NCBI GenBank assembly: GCA_013003335.1
Contig: JABDJT010000046.1
Location: 1-24,271, forward strand
Source: Verrucomicrobiales bacterium
Lineage (GTDB): Bacteria > Verrucomicrobiota > Verrucomicrobiia > Verrucomicrobiales > DEV007
Length of the DNA: 24,271 nt
Reading direction: 5' to 3'
Position numbers and translations under genes: made by a program. Below the pieces are notes generated by a model. The model saw nothing but the letters and a program-made list of their open reading frames with translations, did no database searches and was not told where the DNA came from. Shown in pieces: positions 9,001 to 16,956 of this stretch (position 1 is its first letter; the number at the start of each line of letters is the position of its first letter).

Positions 9001-9517
9001 TTCCGAGGAAATCGAGGCTGACGCCCGCATTTTCCGACTTTTCCGTTTTCCCTCCACTGTCTCCCACCCCGAGGGCGGCGAGTGCACGGTCGTCGATCCG
9101 GATCACCGGTTTCGACATGGTGATCGAATCCACTTTTCGGGTTTTTCGGATTGTTGCCGGATCAAATGTCACTTCGAGTCGTTCAATCCGTGTCGGTCGT
9201 GCATCCTCCGGTGCATTTTTCGGAGTCAGGAACAACCCGTCGATCACAACCTTTCCCCGCTCCGGATACTCGATTGCTTCCAATTCAAACCGATAGGTCG
9301 ACGAAATCTTCGAGAGCGCAAAATTCGCCACCAGGGCCCGATTCTGGTAGGCGAACCAGGCGACCAGTGAAATCAGGAGCACTCCCAGCACGGCCATCAT
9401 CAAAAGCCAGCCGAACGCCTTCGCCAACCAAATGGCAATGCGTTTTTTCCGGCTCCGCGGCGGTTTCCCGGAAGTGGCCGCCGGTGGGTCGTCAGGTTCG
9501 TGTTTCTGTTTCGGCAC
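6059..9517 (-). CDS. YdbH/AsmA-like intermembrane bridge protein
   Basis: A very large envelope protein of 1152 residues. A polar, Lys/Arg-rich cytoplasmic tail (1-30) precedes one membrane helix (about 31-57: GWLLMMAVLGVLLISLVAW). The rest is periplasmic and almost wholly repeated beta strands with an AsmA-type opening (LEAIEYPERGKVVIDGLFL, ITMSKPVIRIDD), consistent with a long repeating-beta-groove bridge. The C-terminal 250 residues fit the YdbH pattern: KGEIDFNVPI, GTGMDTKALTEVI, a FQILEPGRFNVTR block and a final KDFDYTKGSGDLYFLNRDGWL followed by KLNINVHDW. Members of this family (YdbH, TamB, YhdP in E. coli) transport phospholipids between the membranes. E. coli YdbH is shorter (about 880 residues); the excess is in the N-terminal half. 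A segment near residues 283-300 is encoded by an interspersed repeat (R3). Start ATG at 9517, 9 bp after the previous gene. Confidence 0.88.
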   Translation of the reverse strand: MPKQKHEPDDPPAATSGKPPRSRKKRIAIWLAKAFGWLLMMAVLGVLLISLVAWFAYQNRALVANFALSKISSTYRFELEAIEYPERGKVVIDGLFLTPKNAPEDARPTRIERLEVTFDPATIRKTRKVDSITMSKPVIRIDDRALAALGVGDSGGKTEKSENAGVSLDFLGKFTDSFEVRDGKLEVDLDGRPPMELDWKFRTEALDMSSAKWMTEEPMRLRFENLNIGENAEFGSIDEIALDLLLSPDFARIEVVDFSVLNPAITVTPELVSGPEAADESIAETNQQDTVDEPTLSDRKRPASAELKVNRVRLEGGDFSVREFAAVPDVDFETGFDWGDFQWGSGMFFAGEQFHLRLEDVRIDGSAAGDADVPLARLNAIDLRGDWLEILHLKKLNSIVLESPDVVLTADSIARFGGEGKKTEVEPESAPGEPWTVETVRIQDGIFLMRDLGEAPGISSKLTADLSGVKIGGEAGFDAEIVLNVSDFVMQGPGAESASLVTIPTGTLEFQLSELLDERGVKSLKLDQPVVEVTDASLGDWANPDDSGDGEEKVEPEAPIWIVGDLAIDNGTIVVDTQLGGGQIPKVGGNFSIQDDPEVSSDPENPGYRVHFTGVRLRNHAKPESVGPAPERPPLGGLFPTDPDPTKPVIIRGIAEKDVAFVRDFTLDLTATGVQREQRIERVQVKGGTVKIGDGLKTMAEKQEPADNPEEPKPDDQPQAAVPSETGWKIGEVQVTESKVVFEAMIPQIEGLEFAIETTIKDVDLTGEGLLNNTEKQKIELTGIEIMDPYDGFIRVAQLPTVFVEFTLAGLMEQRIEKIDLLGPVLYVGQGLFWWMDYQKEYRAQNEGVSIGLEEEILPDVEADPDWEIGTIQAHYGKIIVAPVGYPVGIVPFPFEATTNMEKGEIALHLEIPDEQYVYEFPDFKVQLYGLKGEIDFNVPIKQEDNNLVQTFTLDRAVWKQFDAEEVYLTVTYDSEGIYGRFGGKAYDGYAEGQFNIYLNETGKWDAWMSGTGMDTKALTEVIAPDSFVMEGKVNAKIVSEGVGLEFGETTGDFQILEPGRFNVTRLEKVIEELPEEWSVLQRSGITVALETIKDFDYTKGSGDLYFLNRDGWLRLKLEGGTGNRKLNINVHDWRGKPVKKVENDVAEAVEE
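8622..8664. repeat. interspersed repeat, cluster R3, inside a coding sequence
   Basis: Within the YdbH-like gene. On the minus strand CGAACCAACCCTGTCTGATC is a near-consensus unit, and CGAACCAGCAGGATACGGTT is a second, more diverged unit in the same orientation just upstream. It is read in frame as TNQQDTVDEPTLSDRK, a polar linker between beta-rich segments. The only cluster of the seven found inside a gene. Confidence 0.65.
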
Positions 9518-9526
9518 GGCGACGGA

Positions 9527-9937
9527 TTATACCGCGATTTTGCGAATCAGCACGATCACCGTCACAAAAAAGCCGAACAGGAATCCGGCTTCGGAAATGA
9601 TCCACCACCAGGGCAAACCGGCCGTCAGGTCGATCACCAGGGTAATCGTGGCAAACACGAGGCCGCATTTGGCCCAGAAACTGATGAATTCGCGATAGCG
9701 CGGAATGTCCCGCGAAACGTACAGGACCAGCCCCCCGAAAAACATGTAAAATGCCGACAACGACCTCGACAGGTAGCTGACCACAGGGGATTCCGGCATT
9801 TCGCCAAGGCCGATCGCCTGGTGGATTGAATTCATCCAGCCGTGAGGCATCACGACCGCTCCGACAGCCGAAATCGACATCACGGCCATGAATCGGAACA
9901 TCCAAAGGAGGATGAAATGAGCGCGATCGGAAGTCAT
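9527..9937 (-). CDS. small four-helix membrane protein
   Basis: A 136-residue integral membrane protein of unknown function. Four hydrophobic segments are visible: ILLWMFRFMAVMSISAVGAV (about 8-27), SAFYMFFGGLVLYV (about 61-75), CGLVFATITLVIDLTAG (about 91-107) and WWWIISEAGFLFGFFVTVIV (about 110-130). It lacks recognisable catalytic or transport motifs; the charged loop RDIPRYREFISFWAKC joins helices 2 and 3. It starts 6 bp after the TraB-like gene ends at 9944 and stops 9 bp before the YdbH-like start, so it is clearly part of that operon. Its place next to an intermembrane bridge suggests an inner-membrane envelope role, but this is context only. Confidence 0.8.
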   Translation of the reverse strand: MTSDRAHFILLWMFRFMAVMSISAVGAVVMPHGWMNSIHQAIGLGEMPESPVVSYLSRSLSAFYMFFGGLVLYVSRDIPRYREFISFWAKCGLVFATITLVIDLTAGLPWWWIISEAGFLFGFFVTVIVLIRKIAV

Positions 9938-9943
9938 GAATTT

Positions 9944-10885
9944 TTACTCAGCCGCGGCCTCCGCTTTCGCTGTCGAATCGTGAGCCACCTGCTCAACGGT
10001 GTATCCCTTTTTTCGGAGCAAATCGACCACGCTGTCTTTCCCGACCAGGTGCCCCGCGCCGACGAGAAACATCACGTTTTGTTTCCCCTCCATCGCTTCC
10101 TCGATGTGCGGAATCCAATCCTTGTTGCGGTTTGTGAGAAGCAATTCCCGGATCTTTGCATTTTCCTCAAATTGCTCGGTCATCAGGCGGTCGAGTTCCT
10201 TGGCGTTTCCGTTTTTCCAGGCTCCGATCATTTCATCGATCGACTCCGCCGTTTCATCGATGCTGGTCAGCCCTTCCCGCAGCATTTCATCCTGTTCCTC
10301 ATCGCTCAGTTCATTGAACAAATTCAGCTGGAATTCCATGGTTTCCAATCCGCCAGACGGCTTCGCATCCTTCTTTGATTTTTGAAAAAAAACGCCTTCC
10401 AGCCCGAGTTCCGGTTTGGCTCCGAGCTTCATCGTTTCCAGCGAAGAAATCGTCAGGTAGGCAAATCCGGGCCGCATGCGTTCCATCTGCATCTGCTGAA
10501 GATTGTTTTTGCGGATGTATTTTTCGAGGAGCCGCCAAGTCTTCTTTGAAAGATGCTTTTTCAGGCTGTCACCCGCAGGATAAAGGCCTTTTTCGCGGAT
10601 TTTCAGCAACTCGGACGGGTCTTCCATCTTGCGCATGTCGATTTCAAATACGAGCCGGAGGCTTTTGTCGTAAACAGCATCGTAAGCCGGCGGGATTGGA
10701 TAATCCTGATCCCGCAACAGGTGAACGGAACCGGCCAGGAAAATCGTATTTCCGTTCTTCCCGGCCACTTTCCAAATGCAACTGGCAGGTGGTTGAACGG
10801 GCTTGGCGACAGGTTTTTCCTGCTGGGCGCAAAGGAATGCAGTGCCAGCGGAGAAGAGGACGATTGCGAAAGCGAAACGGTTCAT
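9944..10885 (-). CDS. secreted TraB/GumN family protein
   Basis: A 313-residue exported protein of the TraB/PrgY/GumN family, a domain related to the Tiki/erythromycin-esterase-like metal-dependent fold, of mostly unknown activity in bacteria. The signal peptide MNRFAFAIVLFSAGTAFLCAQ is followed by a Pro-rich linker and the first family block CIWKVAGKNGNTIFLAGSVHLL, containing the GSxH motif. ALEIDM-like LVFEIDMRKMEDP is the second block, LGLEGVFF the third (usually LGLE or GLD), and FLVGAGHLVGKDSVVDLLRKKGYTV the C-terminal GAGHLxG block with its conserved His. I start at the ATG at 10885; a TTG one codon earlier is possible. This is the first gene of the operon that continues with the four-helix protein and the YdbH-like bridge. 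The 94 bp upstream separate it from the efflux operon; a TAGAAT box lies just before the start but has no clear -35 partner. Confidence 0.9.
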   Translation of the reverse strand: MNRFAFAIVLFSAGTAFLCAQQEKPVAKPVQPPASCIWKVAGKNGNTIFLAGSVHLLRDQDYPIPPAYDAVYDKSLRLVFEIDMRKMEDPSELLKIREKGLYPAGDSLKKHLSKKTWRLLEKYIRKNNLQQMQMERMRPGFAYLTISSLETMKLGAKPELGLEGVFFQKSKKDAKPSGGLETMEFQLNLFNELSDEEQDEMLREGLTSIDETAESIDEMIGAWKNGNAKELDRLMTEQFEENAKIRELLLTNRNKDWIPHIEEAMEGKQNVMFLVGAGHLVGKDSVVDLLRKKGYTVEQVAHDSTAKAEAAAE

Positions 10886-10979
10886 CAAGTTGGGAAAAAT
10901 TCTAACGGGGACTCTTGCACCACGCTACCGCAAAAAAATGCCATACGAACTACTGGCAGGTCTCCCAAACCAACTCTCT

Positions 10980-12380
10980 TCACTCGTGGCGCAGCGCCTC
11001 GACCGGATTCATTGAGGCCGCCCGGATCGCGGGGTAAATCCCGAATATCACACCGGTCAAAACGGAGATCGAGAACGCGAGCGTCGGAGCCCAGAACTGG
11101 ATGATCGTCATCATGTTGGCGAATTTTTCGATGATGACCGGGACTCCCAGGCCGAGACCGACCCCAATCAACCCACCTGCTCCGGAAAGCAGGATCGTTT
11201 CGACCAAAAACTGCAGCACAATGTCGCGCTGTTTTGCTCCGAGAGCCCGCCGGATGCCGATTTCTCGAGTGCGTTCTGTCACCGTCGCGAGCATGATGTT
11301 CATGATGCCAATCCCGCCCACGAGCAGGGAAATCGCCGCGATGGATCCAAGTACGATATTAAAAATCTGCTTGGTGCGTTCGGCGCGGCGCAGAAGTTCC
11401 AGCGGAACGGTGATCTTATAATCCACCTCCTTGTGATTTCGCTCCAGGATGTGGCGGATTGCTTCTGCCGCAGGAACGACCGGGTAGCCGTCGTCGATCT
11501 TAACTGTCACTTCGTGGAAATCGACTTTTTCGGCCTCGAAACTGCCGGAACGGTATTTGAACAGGACTTCACCGAACCGGTCTTCGAGCGTCGAAAGCGG
11601 GATCATCATCTCCATCGGCAAATCGGCGTCTTCCGAATCGCCCGCTCCGGATTCGTCTGCCTTAGACATGCCCTTGCTACCAAACTCGGTATTCGCCCCG
11701 GTGGCATTGGTTTCGATGATGCCTACGATTTTGAAGTAGTTTCGCTGCAGACGGATTTCTTTTCCGATCGGAGAGGATAGCGGGAAAAGCTTCGCGGCGA
11801 GTTCCTCGTTAATCACACAGACTGGATCGCACCCCTCCATTTCGATCTGGAGAAAAAAACGGCCCTCCACCATTCGCCGGTTTCGCATTTCCGGGAACCA
11901 TGGAACGGTTCCGAGTACTTCGGCGTCAATACTTCTGGTCTGGTTCCACAGGAAATCCTTGATCCGACGGCCCGGCACAGCGATTTCGACGCCCGGAACC
12001 GTTGCGCGGATCTGCTCGAGATCCCGATAGGTCACGCCGTATTCGATCACCAGCGAACGCTCTTCCTCGCCGGCGGTCGAGGTATTGGTCGGCTTGACGC
12101 TGGTCAGGATGATGTTTTGCGAGCCGAGATTTTTCAACTGCAGTTGGGCCTCGTAGCTTGCACCTTCGCCGATTGCCAGCATCGCGATCACTGACGCGAC
12201 GCCGAACACGATCCCCATCGCGGTCAGAAGCGACCGCAATTTGTGAAGCCAGAGGCTTTTCAAACCGAGAATGACGGAGCGTTTGACCCGCCAGGGATTG
12301 ATCAGTTGTAAGGGGGAGTTCAGTTTCTGGAAGGAGGTGACTGTTGCATTCGATAGAACAGGGTTCGTTTGGCGAACCAA
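10980..12380 (-). CDS. MacB/FtsX-type ABC transporter permease
   Basis: Inner-membrane subunit of a type VII (MacB-like) ABC transporter. The first helix (residues about 47-75, LRSLLTAMGIVFGVASVIAMLAIGEGA) is followed by a periplasmic MacB_PCD domain of about 270 residues with an acidic insert (KADESGAGDSEDADLP). Three C-terminal FtsX helices follow (LGSIAAISLLVGGIGIMNIM, VLQFLVETILLSGAGGLIGVG, WAPTLAFSISVLTGVIFGIYPA) and the typical end RAASMNPVEALRHE; TERTREIGIRRALGAK is the coupling helix. The ATPase is a separate gene just upstream, unlike E. coli MacB where both are fused. The start is uncertain. The open frame can begin at TTG 12380, but this lies in repeat R4, has no spaced ribosome site, and gives a polar 30-residue N-terminus; non-ATG starts near 12305 are possible. 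The codons at 12331-12340 carry TCACCTCCTT, equal to an anti-Shine-Dalgarno sequence. Confidence 0.92.
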   Translation of the reverse strand: MVRQTNPVLSNATVTSFQKLNSPLQLINPWRVKRSVILGLKSLWLHKLRSLLTAMGIVFGVASVIAMLAIGEGASYEAQLQLKNLGSQNIILTSVKPTNTSTAGEEERSLVIEYGVTYRDLEQIRATVPGVEIAVPGRRIKDFLWNQTRSIDAEVLGTVPWFPEMRNRRMVEGRFFLQIEMEGCDPVCVINEELAAKLFPLSSPIGKEIRLQRNYFKIVGIIETNATGANTEFGSKGMSKADESGAGDSEDADLPMEMMIPLSTLEDRFGEVLFKYRSGSFEAEKVDFHEVTVKIDDGYPVVPAAEAIRHILERNHKEVDYKITVPLELLRRAERTKQIFNIVLGSIAAISLLVGGIGIMNIMLATVTERTREIGIRRALGAKQRDIVLQFLVETILLSGAGGLIGVGLGLGVPVIIEKFANMMTIIQFWAPTLAFSISVLTGVIFGIYPAIRAASMNPVEALRHE

Positions 12381-12393
12381 CCCTGATGATTCG
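12351..12393. repeat. interspersed repeat, cluster R4 (inverted pair)
   Basis: Left unit CGATAGAACAGGGTTCG (12351-12367) faces right unit CGAACCAACCCTGATGATTCG-like sequence (12373-12393), making a hairpin with AGAACAGGGTTCG against CGAACCAACCCT. It fills the space between the ATPase stop (12396) and the permease, and the permease's possible TTG start lies in it. Confidence 0.8.
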
Positions 12394-12395
12394 AT

Positions 12396-13157
12396 TTACC
12401 CGGTACTCAGGGCCTTTGATTTGTAATTCATTTCCGAAGGCGCAGCCTGTCCCATGGAATCATAATGAATCAGGCCGTCTTTCAGTCGGATGACCCGCGA
12501 AGTTCGATCGGCCATGCCCTCGTCATGGGTAATCAAGATCAAGGTTTTTCCGCGCTGGTTGAGATCATCAAAAATCTGCAGAATATCGCCGCCGGATTTG
12601 GAATCGAGATTGCCGGTGGCTTCGTCGGCGAGGATGACGGCGGGGTCATTGGCAAGGGCCCGGGCGATGGCGACTCGCTGCTGCTGACCACCGGAAAGTT
12701 CGGCGGGCCGGTGATCCAATCGGGAACCGAGCCCGACTTGCTCCGCAAGCGAGGCGGCGATTTCGTGGGATTCCTTTTCGGAAATTCCCTGGTAATAGAG
12801 TGGCACCTCGATGTTTTCGACGACGGTGAGTTGCTGGATCAGGTTGTAGCTCTGAAAAATGAATCCGAGACGCTTTCCGCGCACCTGGGAGAGGTCGTCA
12901 TCGGCGAGGTTGGCGACGTTTTCGCCTTCGAGAAGGTAATCACCCTCGGTTGGCTGGTCCAGGCAACCGAGAATGTTGAGCAGGGTGGATTTTCCGCAGC
13001 CGGACGGACCGAGAATAGAAATGTAGTCGCCCTCGTAAACCGTCAACGTCACGCCGCGGAGAGCTTTTACGGTAATTTCCCCCATCCCGTAGTGTTTCTC
13101 CACGTCCCGCAATTCGATGATGGGGCGTCGGTCAGACATCCGAGGTTTCGGCGGCAT
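12396..13157 (-). CDS. MacB/LolD-type ABC transporter ATP-binding protein
   Basis: A 253-residue ATPase that powers the tripartite efflux system. All catalytic motifs are present: Walker A GPSGCGKST (residues 50-58), Q-loop FQSYNLIQ (Gln102), signature LSGGQQQRVAIARAL (154 on), Walker B VILADEATGNLDS (174-186) and the H-loop His211. The LDQPTEGDYLLEGENVANL segment is typical of the MacB/LolD/FtsE group. The start ATG at 13157 overlaps the TGA of the HlyD-like gene by one base (TGATG), a classic translational coupling arrangement, so I prefer it over the internal Met7 although family similarity begins only at RPIIELRDVEKHY. The C-terminus carries a short extra tail (SMGQAAPSEMNYKSKALSTG). The permease follows after repeat R4. 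Confidence 0.95.
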   Translation of the reverse strand: MPPKPRMSDRRPIIELRDVEKHYGMGEITVKALRGVTLTVYEGDYISILGPSGCGKSTLLNILGCLDQPTEGDYLLEGENVANLADDDLSQVRGKRLGFIFQSYNLIQQLTVVENIEVPLYYQGISEKESHEIAASLAEQVGLGSRLDHRPAELSGGQQQRVAIARALANDPAVILADEATGNLDSKSGGDILQIFDDLNQRGKTLILITHDEGMADRTSRVIRLKDGLIHYDSMGQAAPSEMNYKSKALSTG

Positions 13158-14962
13158 CAGGCGCCCGGTTTGCGCGATTTTTCCTTCTTCTCCGGCGGAC
13201 TCGCCGTTGGAGTGGACTTTTTGGGGGGAGCCTTATTCCCGATCTCTTTTGGATCCGGCTCGTAATCCTGCGGCATGCTGAGCGCTACGACGTCACTGTC
13301 TTCCAGGCCGCTGGTGATCTCGATAAATTCGTCATTGTGTTTCCCGATTTCGACCACGTGACGCACATAGTCACCGCCTTTTTTCAGGAACACAAAGTGC
13401 TCATCACTCTCCACGAAAACAGACTGCACGGGGATAAACAGCACGTCTTCCAGTTCATCGACAACGATATTCACCTTGGCGGTCATGCCTGGTTTCAGGA
13501 ACTCGTTGTTGCCTTCGATTTCAATCGTGGCGGGATAAACTTTCAGGGACGGATTGTAACGAGAAGCGTTTGAATCAGGAAGCACAGCCAACTTGGAGAC
13601 GCGGCCCTCCAATGTGACATCGGCGAAGGATTCCGCGGTGATGAGACAACGTTGGCCCAGTTCGACTTTCTTGATGTGCGATTCATGGATATCAACATCG
13701 ACCCCGAGCTTCGACATATCGGGAATCGCGAAGATTGGCTGACCAAGCTTCAAGGTCGCTCCGGCGGAAATCGCTTCGTAGTAGCGGGAGGTGTAGTAGT
13801 TGTCGTTCGAGCCTCCATATGCAACGAGGCCCGGTTTTTCGGCATAAATCACGCAGCTGGCCAATTGTTCCTCCAGATCCTGTCGCTGCTTCAGCTCCAG
13901 CTCATATCGGCGCTTATAGGACCGGTATTTCGCATAGACCTGCGACATCTTGGCCATATTTTCCCGCTTCTCGCGAACCAGTTCGAGGAGGGCTTCTTCG
14001 TAGGCGGAAAGCATTTTTTCCGCTTCTTTGGGAAATTCGTAGTCCACGAACAAATCGAGTTCGGTCTCCTTCGTTTGCACGGAGAGCTTGGCTTTTTCAA
14101 GATTCACTTTCTCGTTTTCAAGCGTTGCCTTCGTAATGAATTCGCGATCTGCGAGACGTTGTGCACCGGCGAAAGATTCCTCCACCACGGAAAGTTCTGA
14201 AGCTGCAAGGAGAGCCTCGTCTTTCATCCGGCGTATCCTTTGCTCCGCTTCGCCGGCCCCCAGCTGGTTGTTTTGCAGGAAGCTGTCGAAATCGATATCA
14301 GATGCCTTGCTGACCTCCGAATCCCCCGTGAATGGCTTTTCCTCGATTTCTTCACCGGCACTCTGGGCCAGTTTTTCCGTATTAAACGCTTCCAGGATCA
14401 ATGCCGTGGCCTCCTCTTCGTATTTATCCAGGGTTGCCGTGTCGTAGGGCAGATTCATGCTCTTCAGGATCACCCTGGCTGTATCCGCCCCGACGAATTT
14501 TTCAAAATCGAGCAGCGAAAACCTCATTGCCTGTCTCACCAACTTGATCTCGCTGAGGGCCTCGCTCTCTTCGATTTCGAGGTTTTGCTTTGCCTCAGCA
14601 TACGTGGCCTGCGTCTGTTGAAATTCCACATCGTGATCCACGATCCGCTCTTCGAGCCCGCTCGGGTCCAGCCGTGCCAACACCTTCCTATTCTTCACGT
14701 CTTCCTCGGTGATCTCATAACCTTCATCGACGATTTCCAGGATCTTCACTCCGTTCGACATTTTCACCTCGTTGCGAATCTCGAGGTATTCGAGTGCCTG
14801 GATGTTTCCACCTTCCAAAACGTCGATCAGCAAATCACCTCTTTGCACCTGCGCCTCCGGCAAGACGGCTGCCGTATCCTCTCCACCCCCGAAAAATGCA
14901 AATCCAAGTCCACCGATACCAATCAGCAAAACAAGTGCGAGCCACCAGAGATGTTTTTTCAT
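13157..14962 (-). CDS. HlyD/MacA-type periplasmic adaptor with an exceptionally long coiled-coil hairpin
   Basis: Membrane fusion protein joining the MacB-type transporter to the TolC-like channel. An N-terminal anchor (HLWWLALVLLIGIGGLGFAFF, 4-24) is followed by the first barrel/lipoyl half (VQRGDLLIDVLEGGNIQALEYLEIRN, about 39-64). Then comes a roughly 300-residue, highly charged helical region (about 105-400; heptad-like stretches such as EQRIRRMKDEALLAASEL and YRSYKRRYELELKQRQDLEEQL). The second lipoyl half follows (VIYAEKPGLVAYGG), then the beta-barrel and membrane-proximal domain (LGVDVDIHESHIKKVELGQRC, FLKPGMTAKVNIVVDEL, VLFIPVQSVF). It ends in a Lys/Pro-rich tail. Typical MacA proteins are about 370-400 residues; at 601 the excess is nearly all in the hairpin. 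Start ATG at 14962 overlaps the stop of the TolC-like gene (ATGA). Confidence 0.93.
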   Translation of the reverse strand: MKKHLWWLALVLLIGIGGLGFAFFGGGEDTAAVLPEAQVQRGDLLIDVLEGGNIQALEYLEIRNEVKMSNGVKILEIVDEGYEITEEDVKNRKVLARLDPSGLEERIVDHDVEFQQTQATYAEAKQNLEIEESEALSEIKLVRQAMRFSLLDFEKFVGADTARVILKSMNLPYDTATLDKYEEEATALILEAFNTEKLAQSAGEEIEEKPFTGDSEVSKASDIDFDSFLQNNQLGAGEAEQRIRRMKDEALLAASELSVVEESFAGAQRLADREFITKATLENEKVNLEKAKLSVQTKETELDLFVDYEFPKEAEKMLSAYEEALLELVREKRENMAKMSQVYAKYRSYKRRYELELKQRQDLEEQLASCVIYAEKPGLVAYGGSNDNYYTSRYYEAISAGATLKLGQPIFAIPDMSKLGVDVDIHESHIKKVELGQRCLITAESFADVTLEGRVSKLAVLPDSNASRYNPSLKVYPATIEIEGNNEFLKPGMTAKVNIVVDELEDVLFIPVQSVFVESDEHFVFLKKGGDYVRHVVEIGKHNDEFIEITSGLEDSDVVALSMPQDYEPDPKEIGNKAPPKKSTPTASPPEKKEKSRKPGA

Positions 14963-16863
14963 GGATTGATTGCTTCCTGATTCCGACCTTCCTGCTCCAA
15001 TACTGTTACCCAGCTCCCGTCCCCGTTAATATAAAGGATACCCATGTCCTGCCACAGGCGTAAACGTGCCAACGTGTGGGTTACGACTGTCGCCGTTCGT
15101 TGGTTCTGGGCATCGACCAAATCCCTCTGCGCGTCTACGAGGTCCCGCGCTTCCCCCTGGCCGATATCCGCGAGAATTACCTGCTCTTCCAAACGCCGCA
15201 ACGCGAGAGCGACCCCCAACTCCGCAATTTCGAAATTCTTCTCCGCCTGCTCCAGGGCACGCCAGTCGTCGTAAATCTGCAGCCGGACCCGGTCGAGATT
15301 CAAATCGTGGGACCGTTTGGCCTGCTCCAATGCGACAAATGCGGCCCGGTAGATGTTTCGGTCCGCCTTCCGGTCGAACGGCAAATCCACGTCAAGCGTA
15401 GTCGAAATTTCGCGACGGTTGAAATTGATGGATGGCGAAATATCGCCGGGATCACTGATCGGATTGTAGTTCACACCGACGTCCAGCCCGGGCAGCAGGC
15501 CGTTTTTCGCCACCTTGATTCCCCGCTCCGCATCATCGATCCGGTCCTCTGTCGTCACCAGATCCGGCCGTGTTGCAAGAGCAACCTGCACAGCGTCTTT
15601 CCGCGAAACTCCCGGCTTTTCAATCCCGAGCCTTTTCAACTCCGAGTAATCGAGGACGACATTCTCATCCACCGACAGCCCAAGCCGAATCTTAAGTGCA
15701 TCCAACTGGCTGCGGTAATCAGAAAGCGCGTTCACCCATTGGCTTTCAGCGTTCAGCATCGCCTGCCGCAACTGCCCGATCTCCGTCTGCGTCCTCCGGT
15801 TTTCCTCCCCGAGTGCCACCTCCCGCTCCACATTTTTGACAAATCCCTGGTAGGCCACCCAATTGTTGTTCACTTCGTCCCGCGCCTGCAACACGCTGTA
15901 ATAATCACTCACGATACTCACCACGAACCCGCGGCGGAAATTGGCGAAATCCCGCAGCGTATAGAGCAACTCCCGCTCCGCCTGCGTCAATGCCTCCGTC
16001 GTTACCGCGGTTCCGCCGCCTCTCATGATTGGCTGGATTAAAGAAACCGCCAACTGGGAGTTGTTGATCTGCCGGTCGCCCAACATGAATTTCAGGAAGT
16101 CTCCCGTGAAATCCGCCGCAATCCGCGCACCGGTTCGAGTCAGCTTCGAAACTCCGACTCGCTGGTTTCGCGTGAGCGTGTGCTCCGCAATCAGGAAATT
16201 CAGCTCTGTCGCGAGCGCCGAGCGGTCCGCATCGTCAATAATGTCCCGTGCCACAGCAATTTCCGCCCGTGCCGCGGCCGCCGCTCCCGGGTCCTCCAGC
16301 AATTCGGCATCAGCCAAGGTAGCTTCCGCTGTCGCCAAATCCGCCCGCGCCGTATCGACAATGGCCGCCGCAGCAGTATCCTCCGCCGGAATCACCACCG
16401 TCCGATCACCGGTCCTCGTGTCGCTTGCCCTCGTCAGGTCTCCCTCCCCTTCGAAAATCGGAGCAAAATTGTGCCGGGCCAGTGTCAGTTCCAGAGCCTG
16501 AAGGAAAATCGATTCTTTCTGACTCAAATAATCCCGGTTGTAGTGGATCGCGAAATTCAGGGCATCCGCGAGCGTCAACTGCACGGCATCCGCTTCTTCC
16601 TCCGCAATTTTTCCAAGATACTCCGCCTGTTCCGGATTCAATCCCAATCCTTCCAGTGTGGCGGGGTCCGGGAGGGTGATATCCACTGAATTCCAGTTCA
16701 CATTCGCCACATCCCGCACTTTTTTTTGTAAAATTCGGTTCGTCTCCCGATCGGCCCGTTTCTTGTATGCGGTGTGGTGGCAGCCTGACAAACACACCAT
16801 CCCGGCCGCTGCGAATAGAGTCGCAACGCGGAGTCCAGCGTGTTTCGTGTGCAGGCGTTCCAT
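14959..16863 (-). CDS. TolC-family outer membrane efflux lipoprotein
   Basis: Outer-membrane channel, first gene of the efflux operon. I choose the ATG at 16863 because it yields a lipoprotein signal (LRVATLFAAAGMVCLSGC, Cys28); the ATG at 16914 would bury it. The mature part shows the TolC architecture of two helical hairpin repeats: LTLADALNFAIHYNRDYLSQKESIFLQALELTLARHNF opens the first, SVSLIQPIMRGGG-like AVSLIQPIMRGGG marks the first strand pair, and VSRKDAVQVALATRPDL with INFNRREISTTLDVDLPFDRKADRN marks the second. At 634 residues it is longer than usual (about 450-500). The extra part is an Ala-rich, coiled-coil-like insert (about residues 155-210, TARADLATAEATLADAELL and following) that may match the extended adaptor hairpin. 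Its last four bases overlap the adaptor start. Confidence 0.93.
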   Translation of the reverse strand: MERLHTKHAGLRVATLFAAAGMVCLSGCHHTAYKKRADRETNRILQKKVRDVANVNWNSVDITLPDPATLEGLGLNPEQAEYLGKIAEEEADAVQLTLADALNFAIHYNRDYLSQKESIFLQALELTLARHNFAPIFEGEGDLTRASDTRTGDRTVVIPAEDTAAAAIVDTARADLATAEATLADAELLEDPGAAAAARAEIAVARDIIDDADRSALATELNFLIAEHTLTRNQRVGVSKLTRTGARIAADFTGDFLKFMLGDRQINNSQLAVSLIQPIMRGGGTAVTTEALTQAERELLYTLRDFANFRRGFVVSIVSDYYSVLQARDEVNNNWVAYQGFVKNVEREVALGEENRRTQTEIGQLRQAMLNAESQWVNALSDYRSQLDALKIRLGLSVDENVVLDYSELKRLGIEKPGVSRKDAVQVALATRPDLVTTEDRIDDAERGIKVAKNGLLPGLDVGVNYNPISDPGDISPSINFNRREISTTLDVDLPFDRKADRNIYRAAFVALEQAKRSHDLNLDRVRLQIYDDWRALEQAEKNFEIAELGVALALRRLEEQVILADIGQGEARDLVDAQRDLVDAQNQRTATVVTHTLARLRLWQDMGILYINGDGSWVTVLEQEGRNQEAINP

Positions 16864-16956
16864 CGGGGGAAAGGACGCCCATCTTTGGGCGGTCCGTTCC
16901 TTCCGGCAAGCCACGGGTTTAGGCCAGCAAAAACCTGAAAAATTTTAAAATCGAAT

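Noticed and set aside
12331..12340. AAGGAGGTGA on the plus strand as a ribosome binding site
   Set aside because: No plausible plus-strand gene follows; the sense-strand (minus) meaning is noted as a finding instead.
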